Source: an uncultured Prevotellaceae bacterium (GTDB taxonomy: Bacteria > Bacteroidota > Bacteroidia > Bacteroidales > Bacteroidaceae). Taken from it: DNA of 37,700 nucleotides. Position 1 is the stretch's first letter, and every line of letters begins with the position of its first letter. The notes below the pieces were generated by a model, which worked only from the letters and a program-made list of their open reading frames with translations, was not told where the DNA came from and searched no databases. The stretch lies in the NCBI GenBank assembly GCA_900314985.1, contig OMXL01000021.1, positions 1 through 37,700 on the forward strand. Direction: 5' to 3'. Positions 1 through 8,639 of this stretch are shown here, piece by piece. A program made the position numbers and the translations under genes.

Positions 1-11
1 AATAAACTCTA

Positions 12-42
12 CAAAGTTACTAAAAATCAGCGAATTATACAA
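12..42 (-). promoter_or_regulatory. Candidate leftward Bacteroidetes promoter
   Basis: Read on the minus strand, TAACTTTG (19-12) fits the -7 consensus TAnnTTTG, and TTG (42-40) lies 20 bp upstream as a -33 element. It would serve a gene outside the window. Motif match only. Confidence 0.35.
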
Positions 43-251
43 GAAAAATAGTAATCAATATACTAAAATATGTAAATATATTTAGTTAAAATATTATCCC
101 CTAAAATTAACAAATAATTCACAGATTAACTTAACAACCTAGGACGTTCCCCTATCTTGCCTCACATTAGTACGAAACTCTTCTTTTTTCATATATATTG
201 ATGCGTTTATTCCTTGTTAGTAGAAATCTATTTTTATAGGCGTTTCGTGTG

Positions 252-283
252 CAAATATAACAAATTTGTTGCAAGGGAACAAA
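252..283 (-). promoter_or_regulatory. Candidate leftward Bacteroidetes promoter
   Basis: On the minus strand TTTG (283-280) is followed after exactly 20 bp by TATATTTG (259-252), a full match to the TTTG-N20-TAnnTTTG layout. Transcription would run left. If both this and the promoter at 12-42 are used, the outside gene has tandem promoters. Confidence 0.4.
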
Positions 284-503
284 TGTTTTCTTACAAATCA
301 GTTTAAATACAAATAAAAAGGACGAAATTTACTTGTTTTTCTAATTCCGGCTGCAAAACCACTATCTTTTGCTGGTTCCATCGCTACGCAAAGTATAGCA
401 GTTTACGGAATCAGAAACGGGTGGTGAGAGGTGCGTCGTTATGTCCCATCTTGCCTGTCCGATTAACGAAGTTTAACTGGCTCCAAAGACCGTCTCACGG
501 GTT

Positions 504-528
504 CTTGCTTAGGCAAGCGGCAAAGCCG
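504..528 (+). other. Double hairpin, copy 1
   Basis: CTTGC-TTAG-GCAAG (504-517) is followed directly by CGGC-AAA-GCCG (518-528). A near copy of the first hairpin occurs at 637. There is no T-run, so it is not an obvious terminator. Confidence 0.4.
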
Positions 529-636
529 AGTCCGGATAAGAAACCTAACGACTTCTTTATTCCTCCCTAATTTGCTTTCAGCCTAAAACTGAACATCCTC
601 ATATTTCCCCGTCTTTCCTATATTTTAGGCCGAATT

Positions 637-665
637 CTTGCTTTGGCAAGCGTTTCTTAGAAACG
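637..665 (+). other. Double hairpin, copy 2
   Basis: CTTGC-TTTG-GCAAG (637-650) is followed by CGTTTC-TTA-GAAACG (651-665). The first hairpin matches the one at 504 except for one loop base; the second has another sequence but the same layout. It lies about 50 bp upstream of the ettA -7 box. Confidence 0.4.
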
Positions 666-713
666 GTTAGCGTTAATCTTCCAAAATCGCTCGTTTGTTA
701 CAAGCTTTTTTCG

Positions 714-721
714 TAACTTTG
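714..721 (+). promoter_or_regulatory. -7 box of the ettA promoter
   Basis: TAACTTTG matches TAnnTTTG. It lies 21 bp before the ATG at 743, which rules out the in-frame TTG at 695 as the usual start. The -33 element is weak: the nearest TTTG (694-697) is only 16 bp away. Confidence 0.55.
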
Positions 722-742
722 CGCCCAAATAGGTTAAAAGGT

Positions 743-2440
743 ATGGCAACAGTAGACGATAAGAAAGTGATTTTCTCGATGGTGGGCGTGAGCAAGACCA
801 TCCAGCAGAACCAGAAACAAGTGCTTAAGAATATCTATCTTAGCTTCTTTTATGGAGCGAAGATAGGTATCATTGGTCTGAATGGTGCAGGTAAGTCAAC
901 GCTGATGAAGATCATCGCCGGACTGGACCAGCAGTATCAGGGCAACGTGGTGTGGAGTCCTGGCTACTCGGTGGGCTATCTGCCCCAGGATCCGCCACTC
1001 AATGAGGAGAAGACGGTCAAGGAGAACGTGATGGAAGGCGTGCAGCATGTGTATGACGCGCTGGCTGAATACGACGAGATCAACGTAAAATTCGGACTGC
1101 CCGAATACTACGAAGACCCAGACAAGATGGACCAGCTGATGCAGCGCCAGGCGGAGTTGCAGGACATTATTGATGCCACGGACGCTTGGAATATGGACTC
1201 GAAGCTGGATCGTGCGATGGCTGCGCTGAACTGTCCTCCTGGCGACTGGTCGGTAAAGACGCTGTCAGGTGGTGAGCGCCGTCGTGTGGCACTGTGTCGC
1301 CTGTTGTTGCAGAAACCCGACGTGCTGTTGCTGGACGAGCCTACCAACCACCTGGATGCAGAGTCAATAGATTGGCTGGAACAGCATCTGCAGCAGTATG
1401 AAGGTACGGTGATAGCCGTGACGCACGACCGTTACTTCCTGGACGATGTGGCAGAGTGGATACTGGAACTGGACCGTGGCGAGGGTATTCCCTGGAAGGG
1501 TAACTATAGCAGTTGGCTGGAACAGAAGTCGCAGCGCTTGGCTCAGGAGGAGAAGCAGGCTTCGAAGCGCCGTAAGACGCTGGAGCGCGAGTTGGAGTGG
1601 GTGCGTATGGCTCCAAAGGCGCGCCATGCGAAGGGTAAGGCCCGTCTGAACTCGTACGAGACGATGCTGAACGAGGAGCAGAAGCAGAAGGAGGAGAAGC
1701 TGGAAATCTTCATTCCCAACGGTCCACGTCTGGGCAACAAGGTCATCGAGGCTGAGCACGTGGCGAAGTCGTTCCCTGAGAAGGAGCTGTTCAAGGACTT
1801 GAACTTCAACCTGCCACCCAACGGTATTGTAGGCGTCATTGGTCCCAACGGTGCCGGTAAGACCACGCTGTTCCGTCTGATTATGGGACTTGATACGCCT
1901 GATGCCGGTTCGTTCTCAGTGGGCGAGACGGTGAAGCTGAGCTATGTGGATCAGCAGCATAAGGATATCCTGCCCGACAAGAGCGTCTATGAGGTGGTGA
2001 GCGGTGGCAACGAGACCATCCGCATGGGTGGCAAAGACGTCAATGTGCGTGCCTACCTGAGCCGTTTCAACTTCAGCGGTGCCGATCAGGAGAAGAAGTG
2101 TGGCGTGCTGTCAGGTGGTGAGCGCAACCGCCTGCATCTGGCCATCGCCCTGAAACAAGAAGGTAACGTGCTGTTGCTGGACGAGCCGACAAACGATATC
2201 GACGTCAATACGCTGCGTGCCTTGGAGGAAGGTCTGGAAGCCTTTGCCGGCTGTGCCGTGGTTATCAGTCACGACCGCTGGTTCCTGGACCGTATCTGTA
2301 CCCATATCTTAGCATTCGAGGGCGAGGGCAACGTCTTCTACTTCGAAGGCAACTACAGCGAGTATGAGGCCAACAAAGCCCTGCGCTTAGGACTCGACGA
2401 ACCCAAGCGTGCCCGCTATCGAAAACTGATGGAGGAATAG
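743..2440 (+). CDS. ettA: Energy-dependent translational throttle protein EttA (ABC-F ATPase)
   Basis: A 565-residue soluble ABC-F protein with two ATPase domains and no membrane segment. Domain 1 has Walker A GLNGAGKS (45-52), signature LSGGERRR and Walker B LLLDEPTNHLD. Domain 2 has GPNGAGKT, LSGGERNR and LLLDEPTNDID. Between them lies the charged helical linker beginning GEGIPWKGNYSSWLEQK, which is typical of EttA rather than Uup or other ABC-F members. EttA binds the ribosomal E site and gates entry into elongation according to the ATP/ADP ratio. Length agrees with the E. coli protein (about 555). The start at 743 is chosen because the promoter box overlaps the longer frame. The next gene starts 1 bp after the stop. 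Confidence 0.93.
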   Translation: MATVDDKKVIFSMVGVSKTIQQNQKQVLKNIYLSFFYGAKIGIIGLNGAGKSTLMKIIAGLDQQYQGNVVWSPGYSVGYLPQDPPLNEEKTVKENVMEGVQHVYDALAEYDEINVKFGLPEYYEDPDKMDQLMQRQAELQDIIDATDAWNMDSKLDRAMAALNCPPGDWSVKTLSGGERRRVALCRLLLQKPDVLLLDEPTNHLDAESIDWLEQHLQQYEGTVIAVTHDRYFLDDVAEWILELDRGEGIPWKGNYSSWLEQKSQRLAQEEKQASKRRKTLERELEWVRMAPKARHAKGKARLNSYETMLNEEQKQKEEKLEIFIPNGPRLGNKVIEAEHVAKSFPEKELFKDLNFNLPPNGIVGVIGPNGAGKTTLFRLIMGLDTPDAGSFSVGETVKLSYVDQQHKDILPDKSVYEVVSGGNETIRMGGKDVNVRAYLSRFNFSGADQEKKCGVLSGGERNRLHLAIALKQEGNVLLLDEPTNDIDVNTLRALEEGLEAFAGCAVVISHDRWFLDRICTHILAFEGEGNVFYFEGNYSEYEANKALRLGLDEPKRARYRKLMEE

Positions 2441-2441
2441 G

Positions 2442-4862
2442 ATGGCGACCTACTGGGAGAATTCCTCGTGGAGAGATATATACAGTAAGAAAGTCCTTCT
2501 AAAACTGTTTATTGGTCATTGGCAGTGGTTTCTACTGTCAATGATGATTTGTCTTTGTACTGCCTATCTCTACACCCGACTGACTACTCCCATCTACAAG
2601 ATTACCGCAAAGCTGCTGGTGAAGGACGCCGATGTCTATGAATACCAGCGATACTCCAAAAACTTCTCGTCGAACATGCAGACCTTCGGCACGATGTCTA
2701 TGAGTGAAGGTGTGGCCAACGAAGCGGAGATGATATGGTCGACGCAGCTGATGGGCGAGGTGGTGAAGCATCTGAAACTCTACGTCAACTATAAAGAAGA
2801 GGGAAGAATCAAAGACCGCCAGGTATATGCCACGCAGCCTATCAACGTGGATCTGGACTCCGTGCATCAGGATATCATGGACCGTCTGGCCTACGAAGAC
2901 TTCCGCACCATCACCATGAAGATGGTCAAACCCAGCGCGACGAGCGACAGCATCATTGTCAAGGGCGTGCTGAGGAGTGGGCGCGACAAGGTGTGGGGAT
3001 TCTCCCGCCAGTTGAAGTCGCTGCCAGCCACCATCAAGACGCCCTTCGGCAAGCTGACCTTTACCCGCAACCCTGAAGGTGAGGAGATGGAGGCAGGTCG
3101 CTACTGGTATGTCACCGTCAATCCGCCGCTCTACCAGACGCTGATCTGTCTGCGCCATTTTGCTGCTCGTCCTGCCAAGCGTGACCGCAGCCTGCGTACG
3201 ATGCTCAGAAACTACTACAAGATGTCGTCGGTGATAAATCTGGTGTATGCAGACCAGAACGTCAGACGTGGCACAGATGTGCTCAATCAGTTGGCCTTCT
3301 ACTACAATCGTCAGGCCAATGCCGACAAGGACGAGAAGGCGCAGTGCGTAGAGGACTTCATCAACCAGCGACTGGTGACGCTGAGCAAGGAACTTGGTGC
3401 GCTGGATGTGGACATTGTGGACATCAAGCGTGAGGCGAAGATGTCGTCGCTCAAAGATGCAGGTAATGCGTTGAGACAGACCAACAACTACTCGCGCCAG
3501 CTGATGGAGGCTGCCACGCAGTCGCTGATCATTGACGACCTGAAGAAGTATATCGCTGATCCTGCCCACCGGAACAGTCTGATTCCGTCGAGCATAGGTC
3601 TGATGGATAAAGAGTCTGTCAAACTCATTGGCAAATATAACATCCTGGTGCAGCAGCGCAACCGCATCTTGATGAGTGCCTCAGAGGATGCTGTCATGGT
3701 GAAGCAACTCAACACGAATATCGCTGAGATGCGCGCATCAGTTATCACGGCACTGCAACATGCGAAGGAGGCTGCCGATATCATCTGTAAGGGTATCGAG
3801 TCGCAGTATTCCGACTATAAGGGACGTGTGGCAGGCATCCCTAACGTGGAGCGTGCGCTGAAAGAAGCAGGTCGTGAACGTCGCGTAAAGTCGTGGCTGT
3901 ATCGCCTGCTGTTGCAGCGACGTGAGGAAAACAGCATCGAACAGTCGTCCACGGCAGATAAGGGAACGCTGATAGACGCGCCACAGTGTGACGAACGACT
4001 GAGACCACGACTGTGGCTGGTGTATAGCATCGCCGTAGGACTCGGTTTGGGTGGTCCCTATGCCGTACTGATAGCCTTAGGACTGTTCCGCTACAGGCTG
4101 GAAAGTCTGGAGGAGCTGAAGAAGTTGACAGAGTTGCCCATCATTGCTGGTGTGCCGATTGCTGGTGAAAACGAGAAGGGAAAGGCAGGCATCGTGGTAC
4201 ATTATGGTACGAATACGCCTATCGATGAGGTGTATCGCATGATGCGTACTAATCTGTTCTTTATGCTGACAGAGGGTCGCCACGTCATCCTCTTTACGTC
4301 GTCCACCTCTGGTGAGGGTAAGTCGTTTAATTCCGCCAACCTTGCCGTGAGCTATGCGCTGTTGGGCAAGCGAGTAATCCTGTGTGGACTGGACATCAGA
4401 AAGCCCTCGGTAGGCAAGCAGTTTGGTATGGCAGAACCGAAAAGGGGCATCACCTCTTTGCTGGCCATGGACGTGGTGAACAAGGAAGACGTTGAGCGCA
4501 TTGTGGTTCCGTCAGGGGTAGAGGAGCATCTTGACCTGCTGATGGCTGGCTCTGTACCACCCAATCCTACCGAACTGTTGGCACACGACAGCCTGAGACA
4601 GGTGATTGATATCCTCAAGGAGAGTTACGACTATGTGATTCTGGATACGGCACCAGTGGGACTGGTCACTGACACGCTGCAAATCAGCAAGCTGGTCGAT
4701 GTGACCGTCTATGTCTGTCGAATGAACTACACGCCCAAGTTTGCCATTGCCGAACTGAACGGATTGACTGAAGAGAAGATGTTGACCAATCCCTGTATTG
4801 TCTTGAATGGCTGTCCACTCGCGGAATCGAAAGAGGGTGGGATAGCAGAGAAAATCTATTGA
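2442..4862 (+). CDS. Wzc-like polysaccharide co-polymerase / BY-type tyrosine autokinase
   Basis: An 806-residue inner-membrane protein. A first membrane segment (about 26-46) leads into a long Wzz-type periplasmic region with coiled-coil stretches. A second segment (about 523-545) is followed by a cytoplasmic P-loop kinase domain: Walker A SSTSGEGKS (about 620-628), Walker A' LCGLDIRKP (about 646-655) and Walker B VILDTAP (about 732-738). This is the architecture of fused chain-length regulators that control export of capsule or exopolysaccharide through the outer-membrane Wza partner. The family usually ends in a tyrosine-rich cluster; here the only tyrosine at the very end is residue 806. 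The ATG lies 1 bp after the ettA stop, and the only ribosome-binding sequence lies within the end of ettA, so the two are probably co-translated. The gene converges on the response regulator at an 8-bp gap. Confidence 0.88.
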   Translation: MATYWENSSWRDIYSKKVLLKLFIGHWQWFLLSMMICLCTAYLYTRLTTPIYKITAKLLVKDADVYEYQRYSKNFSSNMQTFGTMSMSEGVANEAEMIWSTQLMGEVVKHLKLYVNYKEEGRIKDRQVYATQPINVDLDSVHQDIMDRLAYEDFRTITMKMVKPSATSDSIIVKGVLRSGRDKVWGFSRQLKSLPATIKTPFGKLTFTRNPEGEEMEAGRYWYVTVNPPLYQTLICLRHFAARPAKRDRSLRTMLRNYYKMSSVINLVYADQNVRRGTDVLNQLAFYYNRQANADKDEKAQCVEDFINQRLVTLSKELGALDVDIVDIKREAKMSSLKDAGNALRQTNNYSRQLMEAATQSLIIDDLKKYIADPAHRNSLIPSSIGLMDKESVKLIGKYNILVQQRNRILMSASEDAVMVKQLNTNIAEMRASVITALQHAKEAADIICKGIESQYSDYKGRVAGIPNVERALKEAGRERRVKSWLYRLLLQRREENSIEQSSTADKGTLIDAPQCDERLRPRLWLVYSIAVGLGLGGPYAVLIALGLFRYRLESLEELKKLTELPIIAGVPIAGENEKGKAGIVVHYGTNTPIDEVYRMMRTNLFFMLTEGRHVILFTSSTSGEGKSFNSANLAVSYALLGKRVILCGLDIRKPSVGKQFGMAEPKRGITSLLAMDVVNKEDVERIVVPSGVEEHLDLLMAGSVPPNPTELLAHDSLRQVIDILKESYDYVILDTAPVGLVTDTLQISKLVDVTVYVCRMNYTPKFAIAELNGLTEEKMLTNPCIVLNGCPLAESKEGGIAEKIY

Positions 4863-4870
4863 TGATGAGT

Positions 4871-5626
4871 CTATAACGAATAGAATGCTGACATCAGTTG
4901 GGCGCGATAGCTCTTGCTGATGCGCAGTTCGCTGACCTTCTCCATGGGTTCCATCAGGATGCAGGCAGACTCTTGTATCATCTTAATCTGATTGATGTTC
5001 ACAATGTAACGCTTGTGTATCTGTATGAAGTCTGCTGAGTAGTTGATGATAACATCTGCAGTAGTTCGATGTCTTAAAAGATAAATGTCACCATTCATGC
5101 AGACTGTTTCCCAAATCTTACGCTCCTGATTATAACGGAAGTAAGCAATATCACCGATGCGCAGTGTCGTGTGCTCGTTCATGGAGTTGATGACAAGGAT
5201 GATAGGCAACTGCCCCATGGCGTGTTCCGTAGTCGGGATTCCTGCCAGCTTGTTTTCATAATAGCGTGTCATAATCTGGCTAAGGTCTTGCTCCGTTGGT
5301 GGCTTTAGTAGGTAGTCAAATGCTTGGCAACGAATGGCTTCCAGCATATATTTGTCGTGCCCTGTATAGAAGACAACCTTCGTTTCTGGTTTAAGGTCTT
5401 GGCTTATGAGTGAGCAGAACTCCAGCCCAGACATAGTGGGTAGTTCAATGTCAAGGAAGATAATGTCTGGCTCCGTCTTGATGATGAGTTCTGTCGCTGC
5501 TTCAGCGTCAGCGGCTGTGCCTACAACGTCTACTGAATAGTTATTTTCCAATAGACGTCGTAACAGTTCTACAGCATCTTTGTTGTCATCTAAGATGAAA
5601 GCCTTGGTCATTTTTTGTTTATTCAT
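4871..5626 (-). CDS. LytTR-family response regulator
   Basis: A 251-residue two-component regulator. The receiver domain (about 8-125) has the acidic pair D13/D14, phospho-acceptor D59 in IIFLDIELP, T88 and K108 in LLKPP. The C-terminal half (about 145-250) is a LytTR DNA-binding domain with the typical FIQIHKRYIVN segment. Such regulators bind short direct repeats and usually act with LytS/YehU-type kinases, exactly the kind encoded 21 bp upstream in the same operon. Met6 is an alternative start. Target genes cannot be read from the window; the divergent FHA operon is the nearest candidate. Confidence 0.92.
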   Translation of the reverse strand: MNKQKMTKAFILDDNKDAVELLRRLLENNYSVDVVGTAADAEAATELIIKTEPDIIFLDIELPTMSGLEFCSLISQDLKPETKVVFYTGHDKYMLEAIRCQAFDYLLKPPTEQDLSQIMTRYYENKLAGIPTTEHAMGQLPIILVINSMNEHTTLRIGDIAYFRYNQERKIWETVCMNGDIYLLRHRTTADVIINYSADFIQIHKRYIVNINQIKMIQESACILMEPMEKVSELRISKSYRAQLMSAFYSL

Positions 5627-5647
5627 ATTGGTGTTAGATAATTTTTA

Positions 5648-7525
5648 CTAGTTGTTCTTGAAGATATGATAGTCGTATTCGTCTGGAATGAGAAGCCATG
5701 CCCTGCAACCAGACGGCTGCCAGTTGCCAATGCCAAATGTGATTTGTTGGCGATTGTGTTCATTGAGCATTTGGATGGTTTGGCGTACTACTCTCATGCC
5801 AGTGTGTGCCATAGGGATGGGTTGTTTGAGTCCTTGTCCATTGTCGATGACTTCTATCAGCGTACACTCATCTTGGCGACTGGCACGGATGGTAAGCTCT
5901 CCACCTTGACGCTGCAGACCGTGTTTGATGGCATTTTCCACAAATATCTGGATGGTCATTGCTGGTAAGCAGACTTTGTCAGAATTGACGTCCTTATGGA
6001 TGACTTTCTTGTAGTCTAAATGGTCACCCATTTGTCTGCTTTCTATCTCTACATAATAATCTACGAAGTGCAACTCTTCACTGAGGGATGTTTCTAGCAT
6101 ATCAGCCTGGTCGACACCGCGTCTCAACAGTTGTGTAAGGGCATTCAGGTCAACCGCCCTGCCTTCCATCTGTTCGAGCATCTCATGGCTGAGCGCATTA
6201 TAAATGAAATGAGGAGTGATGCGATTGCGGGTGTTCTCCATGCGGAGGGCAATAATCTGCTGTTGCGTAGTCATCTCCTGCAGACGGTGCTTACGACGAC
6301 GTAATTGATAGAGCACGATCAGCACGACGACGATCAGAACAGCTACGGCAAACAACGCCCATGCCTGTTGCGCTCTCATCTGTTGACGGTCAATCTCCTG
6401 CTGCTGCACCATCAGTTGCTTGTCGTGTTGGTACTGCAACAGCTGGGTACTCATTCTGATGGCCGTTTGTGCTGTTTGTATGGAGTCGTTTAGCTGATGG
6501 AACTCTTCGTGGATACTCATGGCCTCTTGCCAACGTCCCGTTTTCTTCATCAGTTGCTCAAGCGCTTTCAGTCTGAGTACCTTTGCTGCAGGAATGCTGA
6601 CTTCGTCTTTAGGACTTGTCGCGGCAATGGCTTGTGCCCCTTGAATGTCACCCTCCATCAACTTCAGGTTGATGCGTGTCGTGGCCAAATAATAGATAAG
6701 AGGAGGAAAGTTGACTTTGCGGAAGAAAGAGTCAGCCTGCTGAACCATCCTTTGGGCTGAGTCTGCTTTATGCAGGCAAGTGTATATCTCACCCAGATTG
6801 CCCAACGCAGTATAGTAGTCCCACAGTTTGGCTTCATCTCCCTTGACCAGTTCGGCAGCTTTCAGAAAACAGTCGCGTGCCTCCTGATAGTTGGCTTGGA
6901 AGTAGTGGTCGTTGCCTAGGTTGTTATAATAGATAAACTGGTCGTTCCGTTTCATGATAGGTAGCAACGAGCCAAGGCGTTCCCACCATCGATGGCTGTT
7001 GATATAGTCCCCCATGAAGGTGTAGGCTGTACTGATACCAAGCATGAGTGGAATCTTCAATGAGTCTCCGATTCCTGTAGAATCTGCGGCTTGCAGCGCT
7101 TGCAGATATCCGTCTGCGCTCCTGTCAAGTTTTCCTAGTTGACGATAGAAATCAGCCTTGTTGGCCATAGCCAGTACGCGTAATTCGTCGACACCTTCCA
7201 GATTCTGCATTTCTTCCAATGCCAGTTCTGTATAAATCAAACCACTGTCTGGTTGTCCTTTGAGTGCTGTGTAGTATACTCCCTGTGCTTTCAGCCATTC
7301 TGCCCGCAGTCTGCGCAATGCTTCACTCTTATCATTCTGATGCTGGTCCAGATAATCCTTTATCCGCCTGCTTTTTGCCTCCATCGAGTCGCCTTCCATC
7401 TGTGTGTACCACATCTTCAGCGAATCCATCGTCTGCTGCATACGTGATACGTCAGTAGGTCGTTTGCTGTTGCCACATGAAAACAACGAAGCGCAACTCA
7501 TCAAAATGAGAAGTACTTTGATCAT
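5648..7525 (-). CDS. TPR-containing LytS-like sensor histidine kinase with lipobox
   Basis: A 625-residue sensor kinase. From the chosen ATG at 7525 it begins with a short lipoprotein signal and lipobox LFSC (Cys17); an in-frame ATG at 7555 would add ten residues. Residues about 40-360 are helical TPR-like repeats, probably periplasmic. A membrane helix (about 389-407) is followed by a basic stop-transfer stretch RRRKHR. The kinase core has phospho-acceptor His439 in TPHFIYNAL, N-box FVENAIKHG (about 528-536) and G1 box DNGQG (561-565), which marks the HisKA_7TM/LytS class. It is co-transcribed with the LytTR regulator. An N-terminal lipid anchor plus an internal membrane helix is an unusual but recurrent design in Bacteroidetes TPR kinases. 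Confidence 0.88.
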   Translation of the reverse strand: MIKVLLILMSCASLFSCGNSKRPTDVSRMQQTMDSLKMWYTQMEGDSMEAKSRRIKDYLDQHQNDKSEALRRLRAEWLKAQGVYYTALKGQPDSGLIYTELALEEMQNLEGVDELRVLAMANKADFYRQLGKLDRSADGYLQALQAADSTGIGDSLKIPLMLGISTAYTFMGDYINSHRWWERLGSLLPIMKRNDQFIYYNNLGNDHYFQANYQEARDCFLKAAELVKGDEAKLWDYYTALGNLGEIYTCLHKADSAQRMVQQADSFFRKVNFPPLIYYLATTRINLKLMEGDIQGAQAIAATSPKDEVSIPAAKVLRLKALEQLMKKTGRWQEAMSIHEEFHQLNDSIQTAQTAIRMSTQLLQYQHDKQLMVQQQEIDRQQMRAQQAWALFAVAVLIVVVLIVLYQLRRRKHRLQEMTTQQQIIALRMENTRNRITPHFIYNALSHEMLEQMEGRAVDLNALTQLLRRGVDQADMLETSLSEELHFVDYYVEIESRQMGDHLDYKKVIHKDVNSDKVCLPAMTIQIFVENAIKHGLQRQGGELTIRASRQDECTLIEVIDNGQGLKQPIPMAHTGMRVVRQTIQMLNEHNRQQITFGIGNWQPSGCRAWLLIPDEYDYHIFKNN

Positions 7526-7572
7526 ATTGTGCTTTGTTCTTGACTGGACTACCATGATTCCGTATTGTGATG

Positions 7573-7580
7573 CAAAGGTA
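7573..7580 (-). promoter_or_regulatory. -7 box of the histidine kinase operon
   Basis: On the minus strand the sequence reads TACCTTTG, fitting TAnnTTTG, just before the kinase gene. No clear TTTG is present about 20 bp upstream, so only the -7 half is supported. Confidence 0.45.
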
Positions 7581-7746
7581 GTTCTTTTTTAAAGAATATG
7601 ACATAAATACCCTCTATTTATTGTTTGAATGGATGTATTTTTCATCCAAAATGTCCTATATGTTGATAACGGGTAATTTTTGACGTTTAAAGCGACTTTG
7701 TTTTCGTTTTTGTGTCCTAAGGACGTATGAAAAAGCAATACGAAAA

Positions 7747-7778
7747 TTTGGTTAATGAAATATAAATGTCTAAATTTG
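7747..7778 (+). promoter_or_regulatory. Promoter of the FHA-kinase-phosphatase operon
   Basis: TTTG (7747-7750), 20 bp, then TAAATTTG (7771-7778): a full match to the Bacteroidetes housekeeping promoter. It leaves an untranslated leader of roughly 75 bases before the ATG at 7859. No equally good promoter was seen inside the run downstream, which supports one long transcript. Confidence 0.6.
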
Positions 7779-7858
7779 CAAAAACCAATAAGGGTGTGCA
7801 GTGTGTACAAATATAAGCAAGAAGCAACAATAACTATTAATAATAAATTATAAGTATT

Positions 7859-8620
7859 ATGTCACAGAACAAAACTGTTATTCAGGGCTTAGAACCTGCT
7901 GATAGTCCGAACCAATCTGGTGGTGCAGGACAGAGTTTCTATTCAAGAGGTGGTCAGAGCTATCGTGGAACTGTCGTTCCTGGAATGTCAGACAATTCTA
8001 GTGTAGCCGGTGATCAGAGGCCAAAACAGCCATCCCAACAATCTCAGCAAAAAGCTGCAGCGTCAGGAAAACCAGTCGTAGGTTTTTTATATTCGGTTTC
8101 TCGTACTGCTGCTGGTGAGTTTTGGCCACTTCATATTGGTCAGAATACAATTGGTCAGAATCCTTCCTGCGATATCTCCCTTGCGGAAGGCACTGTTTCT
8201 TCAGAGCATGCTGTGCTTGTAGTGAGAAAGATGAAGAATCCTGAGAAGGTGATTGCTTCAATCAGTGATGCACGTTCTACCAATGGTACGATGATTAATG
8301 GTGAAAGTCTTGGCTTTTCTGCAGTAGAATGTAAGAATGGTGATATAATTACTGTAGGTGATAATTATGAGCTCTATCTGATTCTTATAGATGCTCCAAC
8401 GTTAGGACTGTCGGTTTCGGATAATTTTATTGCTGTTGAAACAGAAGAATCGTACTATGACGACCAGCAAGGTGGAGGCGCTGGGTATACTCGTCCTGGC
8501 GAACAGTTCCAGCCTTATGGTGGCCCAACACCTCCTCCTTTTGGTTTCAATCCTGGTGGAACGGTAGGTTTTGACGGCTCTGGCTCTGATGGAAACAAGG
8601 GCGGTACTATCGGTATGTAA
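7859..8620 (+). CDS. FHA-domain protein with threonine-motif termini
   Basis: A 253-residue cytoplasmic protein without signal or membrane segment. The FHA domain (about 72-175) has IGQNPSCDI, VSSEHA (114-118) and STNGT (140-144). The usual Gly-Arg of the phosphothreonine pocket is Gly-Gln here (99-100). Both ends are low-complexity, rich in Gly, Ser, Gln and Pro, and carry a recurring motif: KTVIQG (Thr6), GTVVPG (Thr38), GTVGF (Thr235) and GTIGM (Thr250). These look like sites for the neighbouring kinases and ligands for FHA domains (inference). First gene of the operon, 19 bp before the kinase gene. Confidence 0.85.
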   Translation: MSQNKTVIQGLEPADSPNQSGGAGQSFYSRGGQSYRGTVVPGMSDNSSVAGDQRPKQPSQQSQQKAAASGKPVVGFLYSVSRTAAGEFWPLHIGQNTIGQNPSCDISLAEGTVSSEHAVLVVRKMKNPEKVIASISDARSTNGTMINGESLGFSAVECKNGDIITVGDNYELYLILIDAPTLGLSVSDNFIAVETEESYYDDQQGGGAGYTRPGEQFQPYGGPTPPPFGFNPGGTVGFDGSGSDGNKGGTIGM

Positions 8621-8639
8621 CTTAAAGTGATTATCAAGG

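Larger units (their letters stand above)
1..742. other. Non-coding region left of ettA
   Basis: No convincing gene lies here on either strand. The first 350 bases are very AT-rich. The region holds two candidate leftward promoters, two pairs of small hairpins, and at its right end the promoter of ettA. The leftward promoters suggest that a minus-strand gene begins just outside the window. Confidence 0.6.
7556..7858. other. Divergent intergenic region, kinase operon / FHA operon
   Basis: About 300 AT-rich bases between divergent operons. It carries one promoter for each direction and no coding region I can support. A leftward open frame of 73 codons at 7589-7810 overlaps both promoters and looks random. 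Confidence 0.6.

Noticed and set aside
695-742. Longer ettA start at 695
   Set aside because: The codon is TTG and the -7 promoter box (714-721) lies inside the extension; EttA homologues align from the ATG at 743.
7589-7810. Leftward 73-codon open frame between the kinase and FHA operons
   Set aside because: It overlaps both divergent promoters, has random-looking composition and no domain.
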